A stretch of 62,884 nt of DNA from Spongospora subterranea (GCA_900404475.1 OUQQ01000018.1:36573-99456), one strand, 5' to 3'; positions 34,734-47,554 are shown, counted from the stretch's first letter. Notes: generated by a model from the sequence alone, not told the origin. Numbers and translations are program-made.

Positions 34734-35035
34734 ATGTCGAATTCCCAATACATTTTACGCGAACGTTTGACTTCTCCTGGCAAGTGAGTAGTTACATGCC
34801 CCCGGTCTAATGAATGCGAAAATTCGAGCTCAGCAAATCCAAAACGGCCGCCCTTGCGTCTTTATCGGATTCAGTAGTCATCTCTGAAATTCAATATTCG
34901 TCTGACGTTGCTGGCCAAGCTGACCCTGATTCTTTAGCGAAGATGGTAAATCCCATTGAAACGTTCGGGTTGCAAAAAAATGATCATAACATCGTGGGCA
35001 ATCCTGACAGTGTACACCTGGGAAACAGCTTCTGA
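34734..35035 (+). CDS. Small two-exon gene, 83 residues
   Basis: Exon 1 (34734-34783) starts MSNSQYILRERLTSPG. A canonical 50-nt intron (GTGAGT...CTCAG) leads into exon 2 (34834-35035), and the joined frame of 84 codons ends in TGA. The product is polar and likely disordered, with phosphorylatable serines (KSKTAALASLSDS, QYSSDVAG). No family is recognised. The strong splice-site sequences and a frame kept across the intron are the only support. A short nuclear or cytoskeletal regulator is possible but unproven. Confidence 0.5.
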
Positions 35036-36339
35036 CATCTTTCGTTTGCCGACCTGTCCAGTAAAGATTTCGCTTTGTGCATTCCTTCAACATTCGTATG
35101 ATTTGCTATCCTTTTTACTATGAAATGTGCCTCAATGGGCCGTGATTATCTTGATGTCGAGAGATTTGACACGGATCTATCCCAAGAGTGTTCTGGGTCA
35201 CCTCCAATAATCTGGCCGTAATCTTCGTCACCATACCGTTCGGAAAGAATGTTCTCGATATGTATCTCCAACTGGCTTTTGTGAATCATACAGCACCGAA
35301 AACGGCAATTCAAACTGGCGGGGTTGAACAGATGCGTCACGTTCAGATGGCATTTGCAGCTATCATTATTCATTCATAAGCGGAAATCCCCTTTCCTTTC
35401 GTCTCTGAGCTCAACTATATGCTGTCTTGACGATATGATTTTGCCACAAGATCACTTCAGCTTCAACAGTTATTTTTCCGTTAAACCCGAACACGCACTG
35501 GTCAAAAATATTTGTACACCCCTAATTCGGAATCGTGGAGAGTATTGATTTACTGTAGTCCCGATACTTCACAATCGAACTTCAAAATTTTTCCTGTTTA
35601 ATTGATATCTTACTAATTCACACATGTTTGTAAGCGTCAGATATAAGGTCTCGTGTATTACACTAGGGACTGCACGCGATAATCTAGTCCCCGGCACCAT
35701 AATCCCCGAAAATACAATAAATGGATTATGCAGCGTTCGTGATCGAAGTGCTTTTCCCCGTTTACTTACCGAAACCCCTTCATGTCAAGTCTCAATCAAT
35801 GTTTAAAACCAGAATGCTGAGTGATTATTTTCAGCATAATACGACAAGAAAAACGCTACCAAACCTAGCAGGTTGTTAAGGGGATCTGAGATTGCTATAA
35901 AAAATACTTTACAGACCGGTTTCCAGGCAGTTGTTATTGACGTTTGCCAACCCGTTTTTGCTTTGCTGATACTTCGCCAATACCCGTGAAAATGTCCGCA
36001 ACCAACAGGCGGAGACAGACATTTTCCACAGTCTTACACAGCAGTACTGTACATGTGGGAAACTCCGAGTGCATCCCTCCACTACCCCACCAATGGTAGC
36101 AGTACACAGTGTCTTTTTTACCGCGCGCGGTGGTGGAGGGGATAAGGCCGGCCAGTTACACCCCACTTTACTGCTCTAACAATAATTGTGCGTTAATATC
36201 TGGAACAACGGTCGAGAAACGTTTCGCCGTACTACACCTATAATAGGGTATTTGACCATAGCCAGTGTCTTCCAGATCTATTATCTGCACTCATTTCATT
36301 TGCTTATCAGACTCTGAATTACTTACATCGGTTCCCAAA
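35036..36339. other. Intergenic, no gene supported
   Basis: A pair of antisense frames at 35146-35379 and several frames of 60-85 codons are present without recognisable motifs. The region is AT-rich apart from 36050-36160. No repeat or RNA gene was recognised. Confidence 0.5.
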
Positions 36340-37777
36340 ATGATGGATCAGCTCGAGCAACTTTCGTCCCTCGGGACTGTTGTTGTTGCCGACACTGGCG
36401 ACTTCAACTCGTTGAAGCAGTTCACGCCGACAGATGTCACCAGTTAGTAGAATTGCATGGGATTTTGATTTTCCTTTCTTTTGTTGTTCGCATCTGGTTC
36501 ACGTAACTGATTGACAGTTCAGCCAACCCGAGCTTGTTGATGGCGGCTGCATCAATGCCGGAGTATGCACCCTTAGTTAACGAAGCCATAGCTTTCGGGC
36601 GTGGAGAAATTTCCGCTACCATGAACAAACTGGCAGTTAACTTTGGAGCAGAGGTACATATCGTATTTATGGTTCTGATTTATCACAATTATCGCCAATT
36701 GCATCACAACACTTTAATGTGCCTATAAGTTCATATCGTAGTGACTAATATCGGTATGTTGGACTCTAAATTCAGATTATCAAAACTATACCTGGGTTGA
36801 TTTCTACAGAAGTCGACCCTAGTCACTCGTTTAGTACAGAAAAAACAGTAGCTCAGGTATATTGCCCTTGTCTCGAAATATTGATTTTACTCATCTCCCC
36901 GAAGGCACGGGAGCTGATCAAGCTCTATGATTCGGTAGGCGTTCCGACGAATCGAGTGCTGATCAAGGTTGCGGCTACATGGGAAGGAATCCGAGCTGCT
37001 GAAATTCTGGAACGTGAAGGTATCCATGTCAACATGACACTGATATTTTCAATTTATCAAGCGGTATGTGCGCAAATCTCACTCACATTCTCTTGCATTT
37101 TTTCAACTAAGGATCTAGGTGGCGGCTGCCGAAGCCGGAGCTACACTAATCTCACCATTTGTTGGTCGCATCCTTGACTGGTACAAAGCTGCTGAGAAGG
37201 TTGATGGATATCCTGGCGATAAAGATCCCGGCGTAAAATCAGTTTCCGAGATTTGGACGGTAGGCGCTGCAACTCGTTTTCGTTTAAAAAAGTATCACCA
37301 TGCTTATTGTTTGCTTAGTATTATCAAAAGTTTGGCTACAAAACGATCGTAATGGGAGCCAGTTTCCGCAACAAGGAAGAAATTCTAGCGCTGGCAGGCT
37401 GTGACAAACTCACAATTGGGCCAAAATTTCTCGAGGAGCTCAAAAAGTCATCGGAGAAGGTAACCCGTCGTCTGGTTCCTGAATCTGCAAAGCACTCGAA
37501 GTTGCAGAAAATATCTGTAGATGAGGAGAGCTTCCGATTCATGATGAACGGTAAAGTCGCCCTGTTAATGCTTACCGCATGGGTCGTTAATATTCATGTG
37601 CTGCTCAGAGGATACGATGGCAACTGAAAAGCTGGCACAGGTACGCTGCTTTCAGTGCATTATTGTTGAAAATTACATCCATCTTCACAGGGAATTCGCC
37701 AGTTCGCGGCCGATACTCGGAAGCTCATGGAAACGTTGGCTGCTAAAATTGCCAAGGGATCATCTCCATCGAAATAA
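36340..37777 (+). CDS. TALDO1: Transaldolase
   Basis: Non-oxidative pentose phosphate pathway enzyme that moves a dihydroxyacetone unit from sedoheptulose-7-phosphate to glyceraldehyde-3-phosphate through a Schiff base. Eight exons (36340-36442, 36523-36653, 36776-36856, 36905-37063, 37119-37259, 37319-37550, 37609-37640, 37691-37777) join exactly in frame to 321 residues, the normal class I length. Landmarks are [24 protein letters not shown], the active-site lysine in [42 protein letters not shown] and [11 protein letters not shown]. All catalytic residues appear conserved, so the enzyme should be active. The product is cytosolic, since no targeting peptide is visible. Confidence 0.96.
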
Positions 37778-38887
37778 ACCGTCTGACTTGGATTGCTCTA
37801 CATCTAATGGAGATATGCACTGATATTACAACCGAATCCACTCTAAGAATTTTGAAAACAGCAAAACTGTTTCTAATATCGTAGCGCGATTGGTTTCAGC
37901 AGCAATTGTAAATTGAAAATAACAAAGGGGAGCGGAAATCTGAGCTTGTTCAGCAGCGATTATCCTTTTGCATTCGATCTTAGGACGGCGAAATTGGCAG
38001 GTTCAGGCTGTTTGCCACAAGATTTGTTTAAACTTGACGACTATCTAAGTGGTTCGCAGCGAATGTGGCTAGCCACTGTCCCATTTTGGGAGTGGAGGTT
38101 ACATCAAACTCGGGGCCGTCGTTGTATTGAAATGCCTTGTTTTTCCGGGTTTGTGTTCAGCCATAACTGTTCACCAAGATCATGATAGGGACAGTCATCT
38201 CATCGATTATCGTTGAAATGATGACGCTTTCCATGCGTTGACGCCGTCCCAGCATTCCTTGTATTTTTCTGGCTTCTGCAAAACTGTTTTTTTGCGTTGA
38301 ACATGCATGTATGATGTTCGCTTGATTTTAGAGGTCTTCTCAAACGGAAGCATTAGCTTTAGAACCTGCCTTGTTAAAAGCTTTTGATATATTTATATAT
38401 ATAAAGACTTCAGCTTTCACTAAAAGATTTTACGATTACTCGTTGTTGAGGAATAGGCGGATTCCAAGAACGTCGGAAACGCGCATCACATTGAGTGTTT
38501 AATGTGGATGCCAGAGTTTTTTATTTTTGAGGGCAGTGACATGGAGTTAACACAAGCTCTTGGAAGACGATCCTGCGGCGTGTGAGCATTATGACGTCGT
38601 GGCGGCAAGATTATGCTGTAATACTCCATCTTTCGCACTGTTTCTCGGCTAAAACTAAGCAATACCACAGTCAGGTTCTTTCTTTAATTGATTTCTTGAC
38701 CTTAAAAGCGATCACATGGAGCTATTTTCGATTTCAACACTTGTGATTTTGAACACAGAATGTCGTGCTGGAGTCACAAGACCGGCGAAAAATTTGAGCG
38801 AAATCGCGGTAGTGATGGTGTTGATTAGGTAATCTCTCGAGAATCCACAACTGTGACAACTGCCCTTTTATGGTGACCAAACCCATT
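37778..38887. other. Intergenic between convergent genes
   Basis: This 1.1-kb spacer between the transaldolase stop and the hydroxylase stop holds only short frames without motifs. An AT-rich palindromic run (ATATATTTATATATATAAAG) lies at about 38386-38405. Confidence 0.5.
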
Positions 38888-41090
38888 TTATTGTGGTTCA
38901 GCGATACTGCAAGTCATATCAACATCGAATCGAGAATTGGTTTGGTGGTTGACGTATTTGATGAACCGCATAGTACCCTTCTCGGCGCGTAATATTATTG
39001 CCAGCGAATTCGCCACGGGACTAATGATGACCATAGGCTCTTCAGCATCCTCGTCGACATAGAATATTGATCCTGATTCAGCGTCTTCCTCCCCTAAACG
39101 AGCAGATTTCCAACAGGTAAACATCGAAAATCTTCTTTCGAGGCGCGTGAAAGTATTTACTTACCAGAAGTCAAACACAGACACACGTCAAGTGAAGGTT
39201 CTGATGCGTCGGGATCATCGTCAAAAGAAAGTGTGTAGCTGCCTGGGTTGAAACAGCGAACCAAAGACCGCGATTCTGTGATCAGGTAATAACTACCCGC
39301 GAGAATCATCAGCAACTTTCGCATCGCATGCGATTGTATCAACTCCCTGACCTGAATTTCATTCATAGGTCAGACTGAAAAACGAGCTAGGAATCATCAC
39401 CACATTGCATTACCTCGGAGAGAATGCTAGATTTTGTTGGATCCGATAAAACCTGACAAAACATTATGAAAACTTTTACGTTTGATTTTAGTCTTTGATA
39501 CCTGAAAATGGCGCTTGTTATATGGTCCGACAAATTGCCAATCCTCACGTTGTATTCCGTTTAAAGCAGCGGAAACTTGATTCCAGCGACTGGCCAGCAA
39601 GAAACTACGAAGATCGATCTGAAGCAAAATGTGATTCAAAAGTGTTCCACAAAAAGAAGCGAAGAAATCAGTTGACGACATAGCTTCGATTTACCTGGGA
39701 CTCAAGCTCGAATTGTGCAGAAATTTGTTTCTGGACCTGTGATTTGAAGTAGGAAGGCGAAATCCATGACTCAAGATAGCGCAACTCGTCAGAAGTTAAC
39801 GCTTCGATAGATGACACGTCACTGGTGACGGTCTGGATATGGGCAGCGTATTTGGCGTCGTCATTGTCGTCGCCATGTTGTGTAAGTAGAGCGGCTTCTT
39901 TGACTGGCTCTCCGTGAAACCTATCAACAAAAATTAGACGATCACAGGGTAAATCAAACCTTTTACGTTAACAGTTATTTCACTTTGTAACAAAAACCCA
40001 ATTGAAGAGCTGAAAAAGTGCCAATCAACATGTCAATTAAATTGAGGTTAGCCATAATACTTAATTGTTGAGAAAATTATAGAAAACGACAAAATGAGGA
40101 ACACAAAATGACTACAACATGATGATACTGAAGTGGTTACTAACCATCCATGAACAGATAGACGGTGCTTGTCCTCGGAAAGAACTTCAGCAACCTGGTG
40201 GTAAGACTTGTTCGAGACCTCGAACAAAATAAGAGTATTCCGCTGGGGAACAATGCTCTTGACGACCTGGTCAGGTTGGCCACATTCATCCACAGAAAAC
40301 AAATCAAGTTGGCCTCCATCGGCAGACGACCACGTCTCTGGAACCAAGTAGAGGGTGAAAGCGATACGCCGACCAAGAAGTTCGTCGTCGTGCGACAAGA
40401 GATGATCGTTAACACGATATAGCGATGACGTCACTACAATAACTATTAGAAATGGAAACCAAAAAAACCGCATGAAATTTTTTCTCTCTGAACTTTTGAT
40501 CAATGAAAGCAATCAGCAACACCAGATTTAAGAGTATGTACGAATTTGAAAAAGATGGAAAAGATCCCAACAGATGCCAAGAGAGTTCAATCATGTTGAG
40601 GGAAAATGTTCACAAACCATCGATATCAGCGGTGATATCAATCCCGCAGAGAGCACTCAACGATGAACGAAAACTTTCGCTATAGAGATTGGAGATCAAG
40701 TCGCGAATATTACGACTGGAGCATTCAGATAAATCCTCGGACTGGTGGAATGCAAATAAATCGTTGGATTTAGAATAAAATGGCTCGTCCATCAGTTCGT
40801 CCTATAAACAATCTGTCAGAAAATAATCTTGACAACAAGAAGCTCGACAATCAAAGGGATCGGACAGAGCCACACAAAAAGTCAGCATCATGTCAATTTG
40901 TCCAACGCGATCCTAGAAAACGGACCTGAATCCGATCAAGCGTCGAAGGGTCTTGTATGAAATCATCGACACGAAAGAGAGGAAACGGCGCGTGGTCGGC
41001 AAACATTTTTCGAGACTGTTCAATGGATTCCGGGGCCCCCCAGTCAAGGCGGAGCATGTTCGACGTCGACGGGGATGAAAGAAACTTCAT
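38888..41090 (-). CDS. OGFOD1/Tpa1/Ofd1-type prolyl hydroxylase
   Basis: Fe(II)/2-oxoglutarate dioxygenase family that hydroxylates a proline of ribosomal protein uS12 (Rps23) and tunes translation accuracy and hypoxia responses. The N-terminal double-stranded beta-helix domain shows FPLFRVDDFI, PFYSKSNDLFAFHQSEDLS, the iron-binding HDD in LLSHDDELLGRRIAFTLYLVPE, GGQLDLFSVDE and the distal histidine in [24 protein letters not shown]. The C-terminal degenerate domain of the family is also present (WISPSYF, GPYNKRHF, RSLVRCFNPGSYTL, FIKYVNH). At least eight exons are divided by short introns. The start was put at 41090 because ORF sequence upstream has no ATG. The stop TAA is 38888-38890. Length and domain order match OGFOD1. 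Confidence 0.9.
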
Positions 41091-41719
41091 GATGTACCGG
41101 ATAATCAACACAGTGGCGCAGCACACGAGGCGCCCTCGTCAACGTAAACTGCGCAATCGCGAACAAAACTCCGCGATGCGATGGAGATACCGTGGAATAT
41201 TGTTTGCTTGCACTGTACTGCAAAATCGGATAACAATCCGTTTTTATTCTGAATTGGCGCATAACGTCATGGCGCAGTGCAATTGGGCCAACGTGATGTT
41301 CCTCTGTACAGATGTGTCGCAATGGATAAATGTTCTCCAGATGTGGTCTGGGAAGGCGCGGGGCTATAACAAGAGTGCGGTCATGTACGTCACCATTACC
41401 GTGTGTCCCCCAATGGGGTCAGCTAAGGGCCGGCACAACCTAACTGTACACTGATGACGATGTTGAGGTAGGGGAGAGCCGCACTTGAGGCAGGGATGTA
41501 CCTCTGGGCTGAACCACATTTGGACTCAATTGTACAAACCGAACCACGAATAGGGTCAGACACCAGTTGTAGTCAGCGTTACAGGCACACTGGCCGGTCA
41601 AGGTCAGGGTGAACTGCGCCGCCGAGTCATCAAGCCCACCCATATTTCAATAGGGGATACCCCTTGGCAAAACCCATTGTCTACACAATTTTTTAGGTCG
41701 TATTTTGTTGCAGTTCGCA
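41091..41719. other. Intergenic, divergent promoters
   Basis: Frames on both strands cover part of this interval (plus 40957-41454, minus 41440-41643), but they are shadows of the hydroxylase exon or lack motifs. It separates divergent hydroxylase and transporter genes. Confidence 0.5.
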
Positions 41720-43056
41720 ATGAAATCGACACCTGAAATCCAGGTCGAAGCGCCACATGTCGTGAAAAATACCCGCTCAGCCCGGGCCAAACACGGTACG
41801 ATTTTGGTGGCGCTGTCGCTGCTAGAGATTGGGGGACGCGCCTGCTCAACGTTGATCGCTCAACCATTAAAACATGTGGCCGGGCCAGCAACATCACTTA
41901 ATCTGCCAATGATGCACGCAACGTTGGAGACAGCAAGTTTTCCGCTATCAATGATGGCGTGGATCGTGGTTTCTCTGTACACCAAGGGAACCTTGCGGAT
42001 AAAGAACTTCAAGTATCGCATGAATATGTACGCTCTCATGGCGGGTTTGGATTGCATTAGGTACGCTGCGACATGCATTTATTTACAACTGTATCTTTTT
42101 TGCGTCATAACCTAAGAAATTCGGAAACTGATTACTTGTGGTGTAGCTGCTTATCCGGGTCGATGGGCCTCAATGCTTTGCCTGCAACCATATTCACAAT
42201 CCTAGGATCGTCAGCTATTGTGTGGTCGATTATATTAACTCGGATATTTACGAAAAAGAAGGTGAACCCGATTCGTTTTTGTGATGATCGCTTGTGACAT
42301 TGTTCATAGTTCACAATTTGGCATTACCTTTCGGTGGTAATGACCTTCGCCAGTGTGTTATTATTGTTTATTACTCTTATTGAAGACGAAGGCTCATCTA
42401 TGCTGCCCGCATCTGACAATATAGAGGTTCTCTCAGCTCGAACCGTTTCTCCTCCTGTGGCTTTCCTCTGCTGTTTATTAAGCGCGTTTTTAATTGCTCT
42501 TCTTGGCGTACTGAACTACGTGTTCTTCTGTCATGAAAAGCTAAAGTACTGCTTGGCAACAATCGTAGAAAATAATGCAATGCAGTCCATGTTCGTGTTC
42601 TTTTTCTTGATGCCGTTTGTGGCGGCCAATGGCGAGGCAAGGCAATGGCCTACAGTTCTGGAAAAGGTTTCCTCCAATGGGTCAATGTCTAGGTTTATTG
42701 GCATCTGTATTGGGATAGCGTTGGGTGAGTATCTATGGCGATGTGCTATTCCAAGCCTCTGATATTTTACTCCAGGACGACCAGTAACCCTATTTTCCAG
42801 CGTTGCCACAACTGCGTTTTCCAGCGCCGTTCTCACGCGAGCCCTAGGTGGACCTCGTAGGCTGCTTGTTATGTCAATCAGCTTCTTCGTGTTCAAAGAA
42901 CCCATGCCAGCTGTGAAAGTTGTTTCGGGAACCCTCATGTGTATTGCAACTGTCATCTACGTTTACGGCGGCGTGATCCTTCAGTCGAAAGAAGACGCAG
43001 ACGAACGTCAATTAGCAGCCGTGAAGCGAACAGAAGATATAGAACTTCAACAGTGA
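41720..43056 (+). CDS. Drug/metabolite-transporter superfamily protein (nucleotide-sugar-transporter-like)
   Basis: A four-exon membrane protein, with exons about 41720-42063, 42150-42256, 42320-42725 and 42773-43056, of roughly 380 residues with about ten hydrophobic segments. The sequence MGLNALPATIFTILGSSAIVWSIILTRIFTKKK resembles the conserved helix and Lys/Arg cap of SLC35, UAA and CRT-like transporters. The C-terminal helices include VTTAFSSAVLTRALGG and VVSGTLMCIATVIYVYGG. The tail is hydrophilic and acidic (DADERQLAAVKRTEDIELQQ). It probably resides in Golgi, ER or another endomembrane. The substrate cannot be read from the sequence. It is convergent with the orphan gene at 43180. Confidence 0.75.
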
Positions 43057-43179
43057 CCCTTATTATTTTTTAAGAAAGTATCATTTAAATGTAGAATAAA
43101 TTGTGGCGTTTGGTACTGCCCAAATCACTTTCAAGAGGAATCATCGAAGTTTTATTGATGACATTTGTCATTTGTAGAA

Positions 43180-43653
43180 TCACCTGGACCTTGACTGCTT
43201 TCCAGACTTCTTAAAAACATGGACAGTATTTTCCCATAGTGTTGGCCCAAAAAGCCTTTCAAATTCTGTTTTGAATTCGAAGAACGTGTCTAGATTGGTT
43301 GCCGTTGTGTTTCCACCTGATTTGTCAAAACTGCATCCAGATGACGGTACTTGATAGTTATATGTTGATGTTGACGAACAGCTCGCCCTGCAACAGGAGG
43401 CATTACAGTTCGCTTCCATGGCCCCAGAATGCATGTGCTTATCGCAATCTTCATTCCCGCGCCTCATCACTACTCGTACGTCAGCACATGCACCAGAAAT
43501 GCAGTTGAATTACTTTTTGCGCCATATCCCTGGTAGTATCGAATGCGACACTGCCGAAGAGCACAGAATATTGCGGTCATCAAAATCAACACTATGGATG
43601 CATCTATTTTGTGATTTTGGATATTGAAATACGGGAAAACTGTGATTTGATCA
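43180..43653 (-). CDS. Orphan membrane protein, 5' end missing
   Basis: Two exons fit together in frame: 43653-43514 carries one hydrophobic helix (IVLILMTAIFC) with a basic flank, and 43469-43180 carries a cysteine-rich stretch (CNASCCRASCSS) and a helical C-terminus ending GKQSRSR, TGA at 43180-43182. The 44-nt intron has GT...AG ends. The upstream exon should lie beyond an acceptor at about 43654, but the sequence there is decayed transposase. The gene may have lost its 5' end to the insertion, or the transposon may lie in an intron. No family is recognised. Confidence 0.4.
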
Positions 43654-43704
43654 CTGGAAATACGGTTTATTCTGTTATTTGCGAGAAAGGGGTGCTTTGA
43701 AAAA

Positions 43705-45640
43705 ATTTTAGCGGTCTAGCGGCATCTTCCGTCGTCGAGTTAAGATTGAGTTTTTACTTAGTGAGTTGAGGTGCTGCCCGAATGCGCTGCGGTCAAGCCA
43801 GTACGGATCCTGACCGCATTTTCGGAATCCGTCCGCGATCCAGCAAGATGCCTCGTCAGATGCATTGATGCGTTGGAATGCATCTTGGACGAATTCCCAA
43901 ACGATTTCTCGGGGGACTTTGGAAGTTTCGCCAGGCTGCAATATGGCTGCAATGTCGTGCCTATCTTGCCGGCCATCCGTTGGTCGTGTGCACTTGTCGT
44001 ATGCGTTCCCGATGTGTTGTTTGAGGGGCTTGTTCACATCTGCATGACCGAGGTCGTACCCGTCTCGACGAAAGCGATGATGATTCGGGCAGAAAGGTGC
44101 TCGCGGTTATACCGCAAGACCCAGTTATCCACAATGTCGCCAAAGTGTGTGTGAGATCGATCCCACCCCAACCCGATGGGTTTTCCAGGGAAAACTCCCA
44201 CAACGAAGGTGAAAAACCTCACAGCAATCAGCTGAGTCTCCAATGAGTGCTGTCAAAAGTTAGAACCGACTGTTTGTAGGTCTTCCATTCGTGGAACATA
44301 TTTCCGCCAAATATTGCCCGTCAANGTGCTCGCGGTTATACCGCAAGACCCAGTTATCCACAATGTCGCCAAAGTGTGTGTGAGATCGATCCCACCCCAA
44401 CCCGATGGGTTTTCCAGGGAAAACTCCCACAACGAAGGTGAGAAACCTCACAGCAATCAGCTGAGTCTCCAATGAGTGCTGTCAAAAGTTAGAACCGACT
44501 GTTTGTAGGTCTTCCATTCGTGGAACATATTTCCGCCAAATATTGCCCGTCAATAATCATTCCCTTTGGTGTCAGCAACCGTGAAGGTCGCCGCTCGGCA
44601 GCGACGACAATGGTGAACCCGACCTCTCGTGATCAACAGGGTTCACCGTACCGGTACGTTGTCACACCAACAGGGGCGACACAACGGTCCTTCGTAGCAT
44701 GAAACTGCATGAACATCTCATCCGCAGCGATCTCGATATCAACGTTGTTCGTTTGAAACACTTGGCAGATGTGAAGCGCGTCCGTCTCGGCACGAATTTT
44801 CCAATCAGCAGGAACCGTTTGAGATAACGAGGTTCGACCATCTGAACCGATCCTTGGTGAGTTTAACGAACACACGAAGATTTTGCGGTTGTGAAACCAC
44901 TTTCTTGACCTCAGTTGATAAAAGCTAGTCGATATAATGCGATCTGATGGCATAAAAAACTTGCTCAGCTGTACACGGATTGCCATTATCCCATCTCTCA
45001 CGAATGAATGTGTCCAAGAAAAGTTCTTCAGCTGGATATTTCGGCTTGCGTCCCAAGGGACCGACCACGCTCACACGATGTGAATCCCGCTCACATACTT
45101 GCTATTGCCTTGTGTGGCGCGCGCGACCAGATTTTTGAATAGAAAATGGTCGGAGTGGAACGTCAATTGTGCTAATGGTGGAGGTTCCGACAATCCGTCT
45201 ATTAAAGACGTCACAGATTTGGGAATGTGATTCCGCAACGTTGACAGAACTTGTCGGCGATGTGTTTTCAGCACTATTGACTGCACAGCAATCAGGTTCC
45301 TCAATGATGGGAACAATGGCACCCACTTGCGACGAAGCGTCTTATTGTGCATTCGCTTTTTCAGTGTGCTGGGTTTTAGGCCAACGGCACACGCGCCGAG
45401 AGTGACAAATTGGAATTGCCAAGGTCGGGATGGTGAAAGAAGAAAGTGGCCATCGTCCGATGCTCCCAAGTCCATGCTCGAGCTCTGCGATTGTAGTCTG
45501 GCCAGAAAACCCAGAGTCGCCAATGCGATCACCTGCTGCAGATACCTCGCAGATTGACACAATATCTTCAAGGACACCGAGAACCGTGTGCAGTTCAACA
45601 GAGTCTTCCAAAATACCGAGCGCCGTCGGTGCAATATCGT
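43705..45640 (-). pseudogene. Degenerate pogo/CENP-B-like DDE transposase
   Basis: Minus-strand fragments in several frames match the layout of a pogo/Tigger (DDE_1) transposase. An N-terminal helix-turn-helix-like part lies at about 45070-44940 (PAEELFLDTFIRERWDNGNPCTAEQVF). The first catalytic region is near 44760-44560 (VDIEIAADEMFMQF, VGFTIVVAAERR, LLTPKGMIIDG). IGLGWDRSHTHFGDIVDNWV follows, and the C-terminal segment reads NKPLKQHIGNAYDK...FRKCGQDPYWLD (44037-43708). Stops and frameshifts interrupt it repeatedly, so it should be inactive. The central part is printed twice around a single N (listed separately). Terminal inverted repeats were not identified. Confidence 0.7.
44097..44553. 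repeat. Direct repeat of 228 bp around a single N
   Basis: 44097-44324 and 44326-44553 are the same 228 bases apart from about one substitution, separated by one undetermined base at 44325. The exact boundary at the N points to two overlapping contigs laid end to end, not a biological duplication. Confidence 0.85.
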
Positions 45641-45860
45641 CGACGAGAAACCTGAGCATGTTCATCATCGATCAGTTGAGTCAGACGTTGCTGGTTCTCC
45701 TGGTTCGTAAGAATGATCGCGACACCAGTCGATCGACTGGATGTTCTCCTGCGCGAACCTCTTCGACTTCTTGTTTGACATGCTATGCTCTGACGCGTCT
45801 TCTGAACGGGTTTGATGTTCCACGCAAGCGTTGTTTGATAAAGTTTACGAGTGGGTGCAG

Positions 45861-46653
45861 AGGGTTCGACGATGATCTTTGTTGCCTGTTTGTCACAATC
45901 CTGCTCAGGTAAATCGCGCTTGCTACTTGTTCTGTATCCATCCGCCAACATGTCAACAACGATGTCATTAAAACCAGCTTAGCCGATGACACCCGTGACT
46001 GAATCAACACCAACGGGCAGAAATGGTTCAAAAAACAACACTGGTGGAGGTGTCATAGGATGTCGATATTGGTGATGGTATACAAAGGCAGTTTCGGGAT
46101 TAAGCGGCAACTGCTGAACCCAATCGTTGCGGCCACTCATCTGTTTTTTCAGTAAATCAACCGCATTAAAGACATGTATTCCACTTAATTCGTTCGAACA
46201 CGACACAACGTTGATATCAAATTGCAACGCAATGAGTGGCATTTCAAAGTCGGATGCACTTTTCAGCGTTTGCAACATAGCCTGCCGAAATGACACTCAA
46301 CGCTGTGTCGTTTTCGAACGAATTAAGTGGCATACATGTCTCTAACGCGGTTGATTTTATTGAAAAAAACAGATGAGTGACCGCAACGATTGGGTTCAGC
46401 AGTTGCCGCTGAATCCCGAAACTGCCTTTGTATACCATCACCAACATCGACATCCTATGACACCTCCACCAGTGTTGTTTTTAAACCATTTCTGCCCGTT
46501 GATGTTGAATCAATCACGGGTGTCGTCGTCTCAAGCTGGTTTTAATGACATCGTTGTTGACATGTTGGCGGATGGATACAGAACAAGTAGCAAGCGTGAT
46601 TTACCTGAGCAGGATTGTGACAAACAGGCAACAACGATCATCGTCGAACCCTT
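45861..46653. repeat. Large inverted duplication with 355-bp arms
   Basis: The left arm (about 45861-46213) and right arm (about 46297-46653) are reverse complements at roughly 95 percent by eye, around a loop of some 83 bases. Both arms carry the same coding-like phrase (RNDWVQQLPLNPETAFVYHHQ, then DLPEQDCDKQAT), so each is a copy of one segment of a mobile-element or host gene. The right arm's frame continues to 46855 (160 codons from 46373). Confidence 0.85.
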
Positions 46654-46925
46654 TAGAGTATCGTCGGATGATTCCGACACAGCGGCCAGACAACTGGATC
46701 TCGCAAATGGCAGAGATAAGCGCTACCTTTTGAATTTGAGGAAGGGTAAAACACGACGAATGCAGAAGGAGATCATTCCAATCGACGCATCGCGTTCAAA
46801 TCGACTTGACACTGGTGCTACCGCACAAAATAGTGTCGTATTCAGTAATTCGTAAAGTGTCGCATTCTACCAATTTCTGGCGTTTTTTTAGCCATTTTAT
46901 TCGGAAATTGACTGGAGAAGGGGAC

Positions 46926-47231
46926 CTATAAAACTATTTTCCAGGAGTGACCCTCTATTGGCCCCCGCACTTGTATCTGATCCATATTCACCAATTTCGC
47001 GACGGATTTGGTACTGGATGTGACGACCGATTTTGCCAACTGCTCAACAGCGTGCGGCTGTGATTGCAACACCTGGCCTTCCGGGAACTCGACTGGAAAT
47101 TTGAACCGCTCAAGGTCCGACAACGGAAGAAGCTCTTTCATAGTGGATGAGTCTCTTCGGGAACCATTGAAAGCAAAACAATCGACGAGGTGACCAGATC
47201 GAAAACACAAATATGCTTCAGTGTTGTTCAT
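46926..47231 (-). other. Orphan open frame in mobile DNA
   Basis: A 101-codon frame with no recognised domain (contains YLCFRSGHLVDCFAFNG and KELLPLSDLERFKFPVEFPEG). It is flanked by transposon remnants and is probably part of one. Weak support. Confidence 0.25.
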
Positions 47232-47554
47232 TGTAGACGGACTGAAATTTACTACTTCCGTTCCAAAATAACTGGTCGATCGGGCTTTTTCACCCGATTG
47301 AGGTCAATTTTGACAAACGTCAAATTCAAATTACATGATCGCGAAAACAGTTTTATTTCTTCCATATGTAATGACCTCAAAGCAGCATCGCTAGATTTTT
47401 CATTGCTCTAACTTCGTTGAAAGATGGCGTTATGAATCTCTGTATGAGGCAATGCCCCTAATATGGGCTGGCTGTATTACTGGCATAGTTCATGTCATGA
47501 GAACTGCTGTCAAATCGTTTTCGAAATAGGGCTGGGCGAATATAACAACCGGGC

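Noticed and set aside
40957..41454. 165-codon plus-strand frame
   Set aside because: Its first part is antisense to the hydroxylase first exon and the rest has no motif.
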